A DNA stretch of 64,000 nucleotides from Pelagomonas calceolata (GCA_918797485.1 CAKKNE010000006.1:124001-188000), one strand, 5' to 3'; positions 9,701 through 21,686 are shown, numbered from the stretch's first letter. The notes: generated by a model from the letters alone, not told the origin. A program made the numbers and translations.

Positions 9701-10084
9701 GCCGCCGCGCGCTTCTTCGCGGCGCAGCCGTCGCGCGCCGCGCCGTCGCGCAACGAGCTGCCGCGCGCCGCGGCGCCGCCGTCGCGCGACGAGCCGCCGC
9801 CGGGCGCCGCCGCGCCGCCGTCGCTCGCCCAAGTGACGGTCAAAAAGCGCAGGCGCATCGTCGAGTCCGACGACGAGGACGAGTCGCTGCAGCCGTCGCC
9901 CGAGGCGCACCCGTCCAAGATGCGACGCGTCTCGCCGCCCACGGTCACGGACGAGGCGACGCCCGACGCCCCGGACCCGCGCGTCTCGCCGACAATGATG
10001 GCGGACCTCGTCCAGCTCGCCCGCGAGGACCCCGGCGCCTTTGAAGCGCTCTGCGCCGCCGTGCGGCGGAAGGCGCAATCATGA
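6725..10084 (+). CDS. Unknown repeat protein, five exons, PIP-box-like motif
   Basis: Proposed exons 6725-7267, 7393-7760, 7966-8287, 8351-8707 and 8789-10084, giving about 961 aa. All four introns end in the introner-type TTCCACACAG sequence or a variant, and splicing restores a continuous frame. The first half is globular and unrecognised. From about residue 410 come three related units of 65-75 aa with the pattern H-x-x-A-x-x-F-S-x-A-L ... A-x-x-D-x-x-V. The second unit runs through the last introner, which supports that splice. Next are a nuclear-signal-like basic patch and H-P-S-L-Q-N-F-F-R-K-R (about 689-699), a degenerate PCNA-interacting box with His in place of the usual Gln. A 47-aa repeat rich in S-R-D-E-P-P-P-G follows, then an acidic E-S-D-D-E-D-E-S segment. 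A nuclear role near DNA is plausible; no family is assigned. Confidence 0.7.
7276..7392 (+). mobile_element. Introner, intron 1 of the 6725 gene
   Basis: Left end CCGTGTGGAAATC, right end ATTCCACACAG. Flanks GTAGCGCC (7268-7275) and GTAATGCC (7393-7400) match at 6 of 8 positions, as an ageing 8-bp target duplication. Spliced intron 7268-7392, phase 0. Confidence 0.8.
7769..7965 (+). mobile_element. Introner, intron 2 of the 6725 gene
   Basis: Left end GGGCGGAAGTCAAAATTTCA, right end GATTTCCATACAG. Flanking GTTCGTAG (7761-7768) and GTTCCTAG (7966-7973) match at 7 of 8 positions. Spliced intron 7761-7965 restores the frame as V-E-F-L-A-K-F. The interior holds the TCGTGCACCCGACGCACTGG segment seen in other copies. 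Confidence 0.85.
8296..8350 (+). mobile_element. Short, decayed introner, intron 3 of the 6725 gene
   Basis: CCGTGTTGAAACC at the left and ACTCACTGGTTGATGTCCAC then GCAG at the right resemble the family ends. The intron is a multiple of three either way, so the donor (GT at 8285 or 8288) is uncertain and the frame stays open without splicing. No clear target duplication. Confidence 0.55.
8716..8788 (+). mobile_element. Introner, intron 4 of the 6725 gene
   Basis: Right end ACTCACTGGTTGATTTCCAC then AG, left end near CCGCGCGGAAATA. Flanks GTCCAGTC (8708-8715) and GTCCAGAA (8789-8796) match at 6 of 8. Splicing 8708-8788 joins D-P-R to V-Q-K-A-Y, recreating the repeat unit of the protein. Confidence 0.8.
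9313..9825 (+). repeat. Coding tandem repeat, 141-bp period
   Basis: The GACGAGCTG landmark recurs at 9330, 9471, 9612 and (as AACGAGCTG) 9753, exactly 141 bp (47 codons) apart. There are about 3.5 units coding S-R-D-E-P-P-P-G / A-A-A-A-A-R-F-F-A-A motifs. Confidence 0.9.
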
Positions 10085-11206
10085 GCGATCCGCGACGCGA
10101 TCATCGCGTTCTAATGAAGGGCGTGCCGTCCTCCCTTCCCATCCCTCGCAGTCCCCCGTCTAAATATCATACCCCCGTCGTGTAATGCCAGCATTGGCGG
10201 GTGACAACTCCCGCATGAGAAAGGCAGAGTCAGCGACTATATAATCCGATGCTCTAGCCGTGTCTCGGACCACGACCGCCCTTCGACTTGCGAGAACTCC
10301 ACAATCGGCTCGATTGCCGAGCTCCGGAACGCTTCACGCTTCGTTTCCACGCGCAGGAGATCATCAACAAGCTTCTCAACAACTGCGGCAACCAGAACCT
10401 CCAGTACTTGCTGGTCCCGTCGTGCCTCGAGGCCGCGCTGCTCGTGCTCAATATACACACCACTCCATTGGTTTCTCCAGAAACCACCCGTTCAACCCGA
10501 AGATGTCCATACTCTTATCTATCATCGTCGCTTATTCGTAGTTCTCGGCTCGATGTCCTGGTCGAAGGCCGACGCCGTAGTTCTCCGTTCTAAGGAAATG
10601 TCCTAACTCGATGTCCTGGTCGAAGGCCGCACGCCGTAGTTCTCCGTTCTAAGGAAATGTCCTGCGTAGGCCTGTGTAGAAATCAAAATTTGGACGCCCC
10701 ACGCCATCGATGCGACGTCGTCCCCTTAACTGTATGTTCGATGGTGTGTAGATTCCACGCCATCGACGCGAGGTTGCCTACATTCCTGCGTCTGCTCGAT
10801 GGCGTTCAGGTTGACGAAGTTCTCCGCGATAATTCTCAAGATAACCGAATTCACTGCTTGATTTCCACACGGTCGTGGTTAATTCGTAGGCCGCCCCGCT
10901 CCGCGACGCGTCCCGCTCGTAATCCTTGTGCAGTAACCCGAGCGGCCCAATCGTCGGGGCAAAGCGGTTCTTGTGCGAGGTCTAATACATGTCGTGCGCC
11001 ATCGCGGCGTAGCTGGCCGTCTCGGTAGCGTGCGACGTACAGCCGGCGCTGGCTGGAGGGCCGAAACTGTGAATGCTAATAAACGCAGCGCGACGTCGTA
11101 ATCCTGCACGAAAAGGCTGCGAAGCTACGCACTGCGCCTCACATTGACGGCTCGTGCCAGAGGCAACAAAGCCGAGAGTCACGAGCGCTAATAATTGCCA
11201 GCATCC
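10085..11206. other. Intergenic interval with a small duplication and gene remnants
   Basis: No intact gene. It includes an open stretch at about 10363-10460 reading E-I-I-N-K-L-L-N-N-C-G then Y-L-L-V-P-S-C-L-E-A-A-L-L, placed after an introner-like GTTTCCACGCGCAG acceptor, so it may be an exon remnant. A 58-bp direct repeat (CTCGATGTCCTGGTCGAAGG at 10549 and 10607) and an orphan introner follow. Confidence 0.5.
10672..10872 (+). mobile_element. Orphan introner-like element outside any intact gene
   Basis: Left end CTGTGTAGAAATCAAAATTT and right end GCTTGATTTCCACACGG match the introner ends found inside genes, about 201 bp apart. The last base of the right end is changed (CACACGG instead of CACACAG), so the AG acceptor is lost. 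No coding exon flanks it. Confidence 0.75.
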
Positions 11207-11229
11207 CTAGTGTCTTACAGACCGCTAGC
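11207..11229 (-). repeat. 24-bp CTAG near-palindrome, copy 1
   Basis: CTAGTGTCTTACAGACCGCTAGC, overlapping the end of the myosin remnant frame. Confidence 0.8.
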
Positions 11230-11730
11230 GGATGGCTCAATAAGTGGCTCTCTCTCTCTGATGGCTACCGGTACGAGACTACTTCTAGTACGACGAGTCC
11301 CAGGGAAAAAATAAACAGCACTCTGAATTAGGCAAGCAGCTCGTGGCACCGTTGCAAAGCCCCGGCGTCCCTCGACGATCACCAACAAAGATTGGGAGGT
11401 CCTATCTCTCACGACGCCTCGGACCGCCGATTCGGCTAGAGCATAAGGGTGCGGCTTCAACAAATTCGCATCGTCGCCGGCGCCGAAGCGCGCATACCCA
11501 TCGTCATACAACCGCTCAATTTTCCGGAACGGGTTTATCGCGACGACCACCCCTCCGAGAGAACTATAAATGCGATCTCGTCGGTACCTCCGCCTCAAAC
11601 ACTCGAGCATCGTCGCCTCGCTCAGGTTCTCGAGGGCGGCCATGTCCTCCGTCTCCTCCAATGTTTTATCATTGGTTAAGCGTTCGACGTCGCTGCCGAG
11701 CTTCTCGAGCAGCACGCCGCCGTCGTCCAT
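11215..11730 (-). pseudogene. Myosin motor-domain remnant
   Basis: From an ATG (M-D-D-G-G-V) the frame reads about 90 residues of the start of a myosin head: D-M-A-A-L-E-N-L-S-E-A, R-R-R-Y-R-R-D-R-I-Y-S-S-L-G, V-V-V-A-I-N-P-F-R, then L-K-P-H-P-Y-A-L-A-E-S-A-V. In intact myosins this is followed directly by a serine and the P-loop G-E-S-G-A-G-K-T. Here the homology ends at S-Q-S-L-L-V-I-V-E-G and continues as unrelated sequence to a stop, with no P-loop, switch regions or rest of the motor nearby. It is a truncated duplicate or pseudogene; a further exon behind an unusual intron cannot be strictly excluded, but none is evident in the next 1.1 kb downstream. Confidence 0.75.
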
Positions 11731-11966
11731 CTGAGTTTGAGCGTCGCCCCCAATCCAATCCCTTGCGACCCCGTGACGACGGCCGTGGCCCAGCCGTGGT
11801 CCTGGTCCTTCACGATGGAAACTTGAAAAATACGGATAAACAACGGCGGGGGTGATTACTAGATGCTCATAAATATATTTCATCGTCTTCTCAGGCCACG
11901 CCGTCGAGCCGCAGGAGTATATATAGAGTACGACGTTAATAGGGGGAGAGGGGACGGGAAACGCGC

Positions 11967-14645
11967 CTAGGACTCCTCCTTGGGCGCCTCGGGCGCGACG
12001 TTCTCCTCGTCCATGGCGTCCTCCTCGCCCGTGGTACCGTCCGCGACCGCAATCAAATCTTCGACGCGCGCCGTGAGGGCGTCCTCGCCGTGCGACGCCG
12101 CGATGCGCCGCGCCAGATCCAGCGACTCGCGGAGCTGCAGTCGACGGGCCAAATCGTAGGCGCGCGCGTAGGCCCCGTCCTTGGTAGCCGCGACGAGCTG
12201 GCGCAGGACCGCCCGGTCTCTTTGTAAAATGGCCTCGTTCGCGGCCCGCGCCAGATCGCGGGCGATGCGCTCGTGCTTCGCCGCATCATCAGAAGCCGGG
12301 CGTCTGGTGAAGGCCAGGACGCCCGCCGCGCCCGCGAGTCGAGCCCGCTGGCGCGCTAGAGTCGTGGGCGCCCCGAGCCCGGCCTCGGCCCTCCGCTGCG
12401 CCGCGTCCCGCGCGGACGACGCGTGGGGCAGTCTCAGCGGCAGCGCGTCGAGGACCGGGCGGGCCCCTCTACACTGCGGCTGCGTCAGCCCCCCCTTGAG
12501 CACGCAGCAGTGGACGGAGCCGTGCTTCGCGTAGACGGGCCATTCTCTGTCACCGATGTTGTGCCTCGTGGTGGCGGCGTCGAGCGCCGGCGCCCAGCGG
12601 TGCCCGAAGTCGTCGACCAGGAGCCAGAAGGAGCCCTGGGAATCACTAGCTAATAAAACGCCGTCGTCACTCTTGAACGCGAGCCACGTCAGCAAACACC
12701 CAGGCTGCAGAGGTAATCTCGTCCCGTTGCCATTTAACGTCTGACGCGATTCCACGTCCAAGACCTGGACCTGGACGTGCTGCCTCCCTTCTCCATCAGG
12801 AATACCTCCATGGTAGGCAACAGCCAGGTACTTGCCGTGGGCCGCGCAGGCCACCACCGGTCCTAAGGAAGCCACCACGGCATCTTCGACGCCACCCGTC
12901 GAGTAGATTCGGATGAGATCGCGCGACGTACAGGCCGCCACGAAGTCGTCGCCCGCGCACACAACTTGAACTCTCTCACCAGGAGGCAGTGTGGCCGACC
13001 AGCCGGCGTCGCGCGCCCACGCGTCCAGGGGACGGAAGTGGAGGATCGACGGCGCGTTTTCGTTGTCCTCCTGACCTTCGGTCCCGAAGACGGCGCCGTT
13101 CTTGCCCAGGGAAGCGACCGTGAAGTCCCTCCTGTCGACGAAGCGCGTCGTCTTCGTCCGGGCCAATCCCTCAGCGAAGTGCTCGACCTCGAAGGCAAAT
13201 TCTAATCCACCTTCTTCCGCGCGAGCGGTGACGCAGCCCTTCTGCGACCAGTGGAGGTAGCGTGGGGCGCCCTCGTCCTCCTCTATTGTACTAGAAGGCA
13301 TGAAGGGCTTCTGGCAGGGGATCAAGGGAGTCTGGACGACGGGCGCTTCCTCGTGGATCGACTCTTCCTCGGGCGGCGGCGCGAAGGGCTCCTGGCCGGC
13401 GAAGGGGTCGTCGAGCTGTTCATCCCCAATAATCTCGTCGTCCTCGGGACTCGGTTCGTTCTCGGCTTTCGGGGACAGTGATAAGTCAACAGACTCGTCG
13501 TCCTCGACGATGCGCTTCTTCTTTCGGCGAGACACGATGGGCACTTCGTCCTCGTCCTCATCAATCTTGCGCTTCTGCGGCGACTCGGACGCCTGGTCCT
13601 CTATCAATGAAGGTTCTTCTTCAGGCTCCACAACTAGTGCCGTGGCGAGGGCACCATGTTTGGAAGCTAATACCAGCGCTTCACCCTTGTTGTGCGTGAT
13701 GAGGGCGAGCGACTGGACTCTAATATCACAGGCAAAAACTTTTAAGGTAGACCCGGTGGCGGCGTCCCAGATGGCCGCGGTATTGCTTGTGAGTTGATCG
13801 GTGATGGTCGCGACGAGCGTACCAGCAGCATTCCAGGCACAAGCTACCACGGCACCGCCTTCGAACAGGGCCTTCTGGTCCTCGTCGGGGAAGACGCCCT
13901 GGGCCGACTTGCCCCAGTCCATGTCCGTAGGCTCTCGCTTGAGCAGTGTAAGTTCCGGTCGCCCCGGCGCCGCGAGCCATTCTCCAGAGTTAGGTTGCCA
14001 GGCGCACTGGAAGAGGGGGTTGTCGTCCTCGAGGGCCGTCTGGGACAGGGTCTTCTCGATCTGCAGGGAGCACCTTGACTTTAATGTAGAATCATCAACA
14101 CCAGAACCAACCGACACCTCGTACAACGAGAGTTGCTTACTTCCGAGATCTACAACGGCCAACGCCTCGGCATTCTTCGGGTCGAATGATGAATCCGTGC
14201 CTGTCGTATCAAGTTCCAGGGAAGAACCGGACTTGACGTCCACGACGAGCACTTTACCATCTCTACAAAGAGCTAATTTGGAGCCGTCCACCGACGCCCG
14301 CAACGACGAAGGCATGACGTCGTTGGCCTTGACGAGCTCTTTGCCTTCTCCTTCATCAAGGTTGGCGTACAGCCTCAAAACGCCGGTGTTGTCCGTCAAC
14401 GCCACTGACCCCCCAGGCAGGGGCACCGTGAAGGCGATCTGGTCCACATCATCCGGTTCGAGGGCGGAAGAGGCGGACGCGAGGCCGTCGCCCTGCCCGG
14501 ACGCCGCCGCGTCGACCAATTTGGCGGCATCGACGACATACGCGCGGCCCTGGCGGCCGCTGCTCACGGCGAGCGCGCCGTCTTCTCCATTAAGAGCGAA
14601 GGCGCCGGCGTACTCTTCTAGTCCAAACTGGAGGTCGAGGGCCAT
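11967..14645 (-). CDS. CTF4: Ctf4/AND-1 (WDHD1) replisome adaptor
   Basis: 892 aa in one exon, starting at M-A-L-D-L-Q-F-G. The N-terminal ~300 residues carry degenerate WD40-type blades (S-V-A-L-T-D-N-T-G-V-L-R-L-Y; V-V-A-C-A-W-N-A-A-G-T-L-V-A). An acidic/basic linker with a K-R-K-I-D-E-D-E-D-E-like nuclear signal follows, then the family's central SepB-type beta-propeller beginning near P-R-Y-L-H-W-S-Q-K-G-C-V and including D-R-R-D-F-T-V-A-S-L-G and W-P-V-Y-A-K-H-G-S-V-H-C. The C-terminus is helical, without an obvious HMG box, so it resembles yeast Ctf4 more than animal WDHD1. Ctf4 couples the CMG helicase to polymerase alpha and other partners at forks. Long frames on the opposite strand here are shadows. 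Confidence 0.85.
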   Translation of the reverse strand: MALDLQFGLEEYAGAFALNGEDGALAVSSGRQGRAYVVDAAKLVDAAASGQGDGLASASSALEPDDVDQIAFTVPLPGGSVALTDNTGVLRLYANLDEGEGKELVKANDVMPSSLRASVDGSKLALCRDGKVLVVDVKSGSSLELDTTGTDSSFDPKNAEALAVVDLGSKQLSLYEVSVGSGVDDSTLKSRCSLQIEKTLSQTALEDDNPLFQCAWQPNSGEWLAAPGRPELTLLKREPTDMDWGKSAQGVFPDEDQKALFEGGAVVACAWNAAGTLVATITDQLTSNTAAIWDAATGSTLKVFACDIRVQSLALITHNKGEALVLASKHGALATALVVEPEEEPSLIEDQASESPQKRKIDEDEDEVPIVSRRKKKRIVEDDESVDLSLSPKAENEPSPEDDEIIGDEQLDDPFAGQEPFAPPPEEESIHEEAPVVQTPLIPCQKPFMPSSTIEEDEGAPRYLHWSQKGCVTARAEEGGLEFAFEVEHFAEGLARTKTTRFVDRRDFTVASLGKNGAVFGTEGQEDNENAPSILHFRPLDAWARDAGWSATLPPGERVQVVCAGDDFVAACTSRDLIRIYSTGGVEDAVVASLGPVVACAAHGKYLAVAYHGGIPDGEGRQHVQVQVLDVESRQTLNGNGTRLPLQPGCLLTWLAFKSDDGVLLASDSQGSFWLLVDDFGHRWAPALDAATTRHNIGDREWPVYAKHGSVHCCVLKGGLTQPQCRGARPVLDALPLRLPHASSARDAAQRRAEAGLGAPTTLARQRARLAGAAGVLAFTRRPASDDAAKHERIARDLARAANEAILQRDRAVLRQLVAATKDGAYARAYDLARRLQLRESLDLARRIAASHGEDALTARVEDLIAVADGTTGEEDAMDEENVAPEAPKEES

Positions 14646-15335
14646 GGTTGTGGCTGCGTGCTGCGGCTGGCAGTTTTGAGTGCTCCGCGCCAAGCGCTGG
14701 TACGCGGCCGCGGCGGCTCACGCTTCGCTGCGCGAGGTCACAGCGGGTCACAGGTGCTGCGGCGAGCTGCCTGCGTGACCAGTTTGGCCGCAGATGAGCT
14801 CAAAACCGGCTCGTCTCGTTCAAACTCTTTGAGAGCAACCCGCGCGATTTTGATCCAGCCCAACCACCGTCCCATTCCTTCTTTGCGAGTCTGAAGGCTC
14901 GGTGTGCACTTTCCGAGGGGTCGGAAGCGCATCTGCTAGGCAGCCCATCGCTTTGGAGGCATCTCCAGCCAGCACGGTCATCACACGCCCTACACCGCAC
15001 ACCGTATCACCCGGCGCCTAAAATGCTCTTCAAAAGCCCAGATCTATGTTGCCTTTGCTCGCCCAAAAGCTGCGTGCAGCGCCGACCTCGCCATCACGAG
15101 TTTGAGCAGTGGCAACTGGTCTGCAGCAGCCAGTGGTCGGGCGCGAGGAGTGCCCACGCATACGTGAAGCGTCAGTCGTGCTGCCACGCGCCGGCGTGCA
15201 CCCCATCTCGCAGCTGCACACGCGTGAGCCGGCACTCGCCACGACGCGACGCGCGTCCGCGGCACACCCGACTCGCAGCCCCGTACGGTTCAGCCGCCAC
15301 AACACAACACGACGCGCGCCCGCCGCAGGCGAACC
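14646..15335. promoter_or_regulatory. Divergent promoter interval, Ctf4 / TPI
   Basis: 690 bp between two divergent starts. No gene, RNA or clear core promoter element was recognised. Confidence 0.4.
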
Positions 15336-18134
<2,799 letters not shown>

Positions 18135-18280
18135 TTGGCGCTCCTCTGTAGGCTGCCAAGTTGGGGAGCGGTGGCCTTTGCCTGACTTTAACGTCGCGTC
18201 GGCGGCGGGTGTATTGGGCCTTTGCCCACGTTGGGGCAGCCCAGGAGGGCGTAACAATAAAGCTGCCCGGAGGGTGCGCT

Positions 18281-18306
18281 GCTAGCGGCCTGTAAAGACA
18301 CTAGCA
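18281..18306 (+). repeat. 24-bp CTAG near-palindrome, copy 2
   Basis: GCTAGCGGCC TGTAAAGACA CTAGCA, 85 bp downstream of the HECT-gene stop; in that gene's sense strand it reads TGCTAGTGTC TTTACAGG. Confidence 0.85.
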
Positions 18307-18390
18307 AGCGGAGATCCTCGCCATGCCTCCTGCTTAGCGACCCGGGCGACGAGTGGGTTGAAAAACACAAGTTAGCCACAACAAAGCACA

Positions 18391-21300
18391 CTAGGACAGG
18401 TCGAAGCCCGCGCCCGAGTGGATCGACGTGAGCAGCCGCTCCTTCAAAACCTTCTCCGAACTGTAGGAAGGTAATTTCAGAGTGTTGAAGCACGTCGAGG
18501 CCGAGGGCAATTTATCAGAATCCGGGATCTTGCGGATGGTGAAGGGCGGCTCGAGGGCCCCAAATCCCAAGGAAGGCCCGCGCTCGCACGCCGTGACAAA
18601 TTTCAACAGCGCGGCCCGATCGGACGGAGAGAGCTTCTTGCAGACGGCCCAGAAGCGTTGGATCGTAGAATCATTGGAACGGCAGTTTTCATAGCGAGTG
18701 AACTTGCGCAAATCATCAACGTCGATGGCCGCGTCCGCGCCACTGATCAAGACTTGTAGTTCGGGCGCCGCGAAAACCCTGAGTAGAGACACATCAACCG
18801 CATCCGCCAGACCGCCCACAAACGCCTCCGACGGCTTCTTCAACCGATCGACCATGTGGAACCGCGCGACGGCCTGGACGTACGCGTGCTTGTTTTGGTT
18901 GGTGACGTCTGTCTTCGAACCGTCGTACCTCAAGTCCTGGGTCACCGTCTCGCCGAAGCGCTCATAAGTTATAGTGAAGTCCAGGCCCAGATCCGCCGCG
19001 TCGCCATCGTACAACTGGAGGAACCGCAGATTCTTGTGGAGCTCCGGGTCTAAGCTACGAAGATCTTCTAACAACGTCACGTAGTTGAAATCGCCCGTCA
19101 GGAAACTCAGGAAACTCCGCGAGAACCTCGGCTGCACCGTCAAGCCTTCTCTCAATGCTTTTCCTAACACCCTTCCAACAAATCTGAACAGCTCCAGCGC
19201 TTCCCGCTCGCCGTGTGCCGTCGCCGCGTCGGGGTTTGGGTAGAGCAATCCATCATGCTTCGTCGTGCGGAAGAGCCCGAAGGCCTCGTCGAAGGCCCTC
19301 TTGGATAGCTCGGTCCAGAACTCCTTGAAGAGGCCGCCCGCATCAATCCCCGCCTCCGTCCGGCCGAAGTCGTCGACAAATTGCACGCTCAGCCTCCCTT
19401 GGAGTTGTAAAGGCGTCAAGGCCGCGACCTGGGCCAGGCCGTCGTCCAAGATGCGGCACCGCCGCACCCGTACGCGCGTCGCCTCCGCGGCACTCGGCCG
19501 CGCGTTGTCCGAACTGTGTAGTGAGAAGGCGTCGGCCCGGTGGCGGAAGGACACGCAGAAGGGCATGCGCGCCATGAGTCGCTTGCTTCGTTGCGACTGT
19601 CTCTGTGCTATTTCTGCATGCGCGTCCTGCGCTTCATCCACTAACCAACCGCTCGGCTTGCATAAGGGCCGCCGGCAGTGCCTCGCATGCAAGTCTCTCA
19701 ACAACGTGACGACCCACGCAAACAACTCGTCCCTCACGGCATCTTTTTTTGGGGAAGACCAGCAGTAACTAAACGCCGCCGGTTTATACATTTGTAGGAC
19801 TTTGCGCAGCATGAAGGGCTGTAGTGGATGGCCTTGGAGCACGTCGTCGTCGTCCGCCACTAATAATGCATGCCGTAGCAACGCCGCGGTCACACAAGCC
19901 AGCGCGACGTCGCTCGTCAGTCGTCCTCCACTAAAGTACGCTGATAGAGCGTAAGTCACGCGCTCCGGTTGCGCTGCTAGGAACCCCCAGAGCTTTCTCG
20001 GAGCGTCGTTCCGGAAGGTCAATTGCGTCAGGGCCTTCAGCCTTAAAACAGGAGAGCACGCCGCCAATCCCAGACATGTGGCGAGGGCCCAGGCCTCGGC
20101 GTCTCCAATTATCATGGGAGTCAAGGAAGGCGCCTTGATTTTGGTAACCGAGTAGTTTTTGGGAGCCGGTTTCTTTTTCGACGAGTAGCCAAAGGCTCTG
20201 AGCACGGACTTCTCCATGCTACCCGCGGTCTTCTCCAATTTTCGAGCCCACTTCGATCCTACCATATCGGCGAGGGCCGACCGCTTCTTCTTCGCGGCGG
20301 CCTCGGAAAACTCGTCGGCGGTTTGTTGGGCTAATTGCGCGTCGAGGGCCATTTCACTTGCCGGGGGCGCGTCGAGGAAGCCTAAATCAATCTCTGATAC
20401 CAGAGCGTCGAACAACACGCCCAGACACCCGTTCCGCGCGTCCACGAGGTCCTTCGCTCTATCTCTAAGCTCGCGGGACGCCGTCACGGGCGTCTTCGCG
20501 CCGCGCACCACGCGCCAGGCCACGACCACATCCTCGTCCGTGAATAATGATGAGGCGTTCTCCGTGCGCTTGAGTGAAGTGGCGACGGCGTCGGCGAAGG
20601 CGCGCGCGTCACTATTTTTTGATGAGAGGAGCCGCCGTCCCAAACTACCGAGCGTTCCCAATATACGAGCGTGCGCGTCGACATCTGCTTCACCACTCTC
20701 GGCCAGCGGGCCCTCTTCAATCATAGCTCGGAGCGCTTTTGATGAACCATCGCCGACGAGCGCTCGTTTACCGGCCTCGCCCGCGACCTCCACAATATTT
20801 GTTGGCCACAGCAGCCGCGCAAAGAGCGCCTCCTCACCTAAACGTCGCGCCGCTGAAGCTGCCGCGGCGACGGCCGCTTCGAGGAAGGCGCCGCGCCTGC
20901 CTCGAATTGCTACTCGCAGCGCGCCATCGTCGTCGAGGATTAATTCACGCAAATCAACATCGCCGCGCCGGTTTAGTAAAGCGCCGACGGCGTCAATTAA
21001 TCCTTCGTTTCTGTTACTCAGCCCGACGCGCCAGCACCGCGCCGCGAGGACCTTCAGCCGCCACGCGTCGTCGTCTTTGCAATCCGCGAGGCCCGCGACG
21101 TTGATGATGGCTTCGAGCGCTTTGGCGTCGAGGGCGTCGCGCGCGAGCGCCGCGTCTCTCAATAAAGGCCCCGCGTGCTCCGCCGGCAGCGTGAAGGGTT
21201 TGTTTGCGGCCGCGAGCAGTTGTTTCAGTTTCGCGATGTCAGCAGACTTCTTCGTGCAGCGCTCGGCGCAGCTTTTCCGGAAAGCGGTTCTGTGTGCTTG

Positions 21301-21441
21301 TCGTCGTATAGCTTTAGTGATCACTAACGCGGGCCGCTGTTCGCGCTTGGCTCGCGCTCGCGCTTCTCTTGCTGCTTTGGCTTGTTCGATGGTGTCGTTC
21401 CTCGTGTTCTTTTTGTCGCTGCTGCGGGAGGTCCACTCCAT
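18391..21441 (-). CDS. HECT-type E3 ubiquitin ligase (UBE3B/UBE3C-like)
   Basis: 1016 aa, one exon, from M-E-W-T-S-R-S-S-D. The N-terminus has a basic helix (A-R-A-R-A-K-R-E-Q-R-P-A-L-V-I-T-K-A-I) resembling the IQ-type start of the UBE3B/UBE3C/Hul5 group. A long helical region of low conservation follows. The HECT domain occupies about the last 370 residues: L-S-V-Q-F-V-D-D-F-G-R-T-E-A-G-I-D-A-G-G, F-R-F-V-G-R-V-L-G-K-A-L-R-E-G, and the C-lobe signature L-P-S-A-S-T-C-F-N-T-L-K-L-P with catalytic Cys near residue 984. The tail ends G-A-G-F-D-L-S, the usual hydrophobic finish. It accepts ubiquitin as a thioester and passes it to substrates; Hul5-class enzymes act with the proteasome. Confidence 0.9.
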   Translation of the reverse strand: MEWTSRSSDKKNTRNDTIEQAKAAREARARAKREQRPALVITKAIRRQAHRTAFRKSCAERCTKKSADIAKLKQLLAAANKPFTLPAEHAGPLLRDAALARDALDAKALEAIINVAGLADCKDDDAWRLKVLAARCWRVGLSNRNEGLIDAVGALLNRRGDVDLRELILDDDGALRVAIRGRRGAFLEAAVAAAASAARRLGEEALFARLLWPTNIVEVAGEAGKRALVGDGSSKALRAMIEEGPLAESGEADVDAHARILGTLGSLGRRLLSSKNSDARAFADAVATSLKRTENASSLFTDEDVVVAWRVVRGAKTPVTASRELRDRAKDLVDARNGCLGVLFDALVSEIDLGFLDAPPASEMALDAQLAQQTADEFSEAAAKKKRSALADMVGSKWARKLEKTAGSMEKSVLRAFGYSSKKKPAPKNYSVTKIKAPSLTPMIIGDAEAWALATCLGLAACSPVLRLKALTQLTFRNDAPRKLWGFLAAQPERVTYALSAYFSGGRLTSDVALACVTAALLRHALLVADDDDVLQGHPLQPFMLRKVLQMYKPAAFSYCWSSPKKDAVRDELFAWVVTLLRDLHARHCRRPLCKPSGWLVDEAQDAHAEIAQRQSQRSKRLMARMPFCVSFRHRADAFSLHSSDNARPSAAEATRVRVRRCRILDDGLAQVAALTPLQLQGRLSVQFVDDFGRTEAGIDAGGLFKEFWTELSKRAFDEAFGLFRTTKHDGLLYPNPDAATAHGEREALELFRFVGRVLGKALREGLTVQPRFSRSFLSFLTGDFNYVTLLEDLRSLDPELHKNLRFLQLYDGDAADLGLDFTITYERFGETVTQDLRYDGSKTDVTNQNKHAYVQAVARFHMVDRLKKPSEAFVGGLADAVDVSLLRVFAAPELQVLISGADAAIDVDDLRKFTRYENCRSNDSTIQRFWAVCKKLSPSDRAALLKFVTACERGPSLGFGALEPPFTIRKIPDSDKLPSASTCFNTLKLPSYSSEKVLKERLLTSIHSGAGFDLS

Positions 21442-21600
21442 TTTAGCACCTGGTCTTTGTGCTGCGCACGGAGCGGCGTGCGGTTGGGAGAAAGCTGTGC
21501 TTTCGGCGCAGCCGTTGAACAGGTACAGGATTATAGCTCTTATCACGATGACTCGTTCGGCGCTTTACGCCAGAGCGCTTTTTGTCATTATTGACAAGGG

Positions 21601-21625
21601 GCTAGCGGCCTGTAAGATACTAGCA
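21601..21625 (+). repeat. 24-bp CTAG near-palindrome, copy 3
   Basis: GCTAGCGGCC TGTAAGATAC TAGCA, 62 bp downstream of the stop of the 21687-23600 gene. Confidence 0.85.
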
Positions 21626-21686
21626 AACAAGCAGACGTATCAGACGCCCGCAGATACGACTCTATAGGTATTCATACACAAGCTGC

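Noticed and set aside
8435-10078. 547-codon open frame on the minus strand
   Set aside because: Antisense shadow of the repeat-rich last exons of the 6725 gene; almost only Arg/Gly/Ala low complexity, no domain.
13801-14679. 292-codon open frame opposite Ctf4
   Set aside because: Ser/Pro-rich antisense of a clear Ctf4 coding region; GC-rich codon use opens antisense frames throughout the window.
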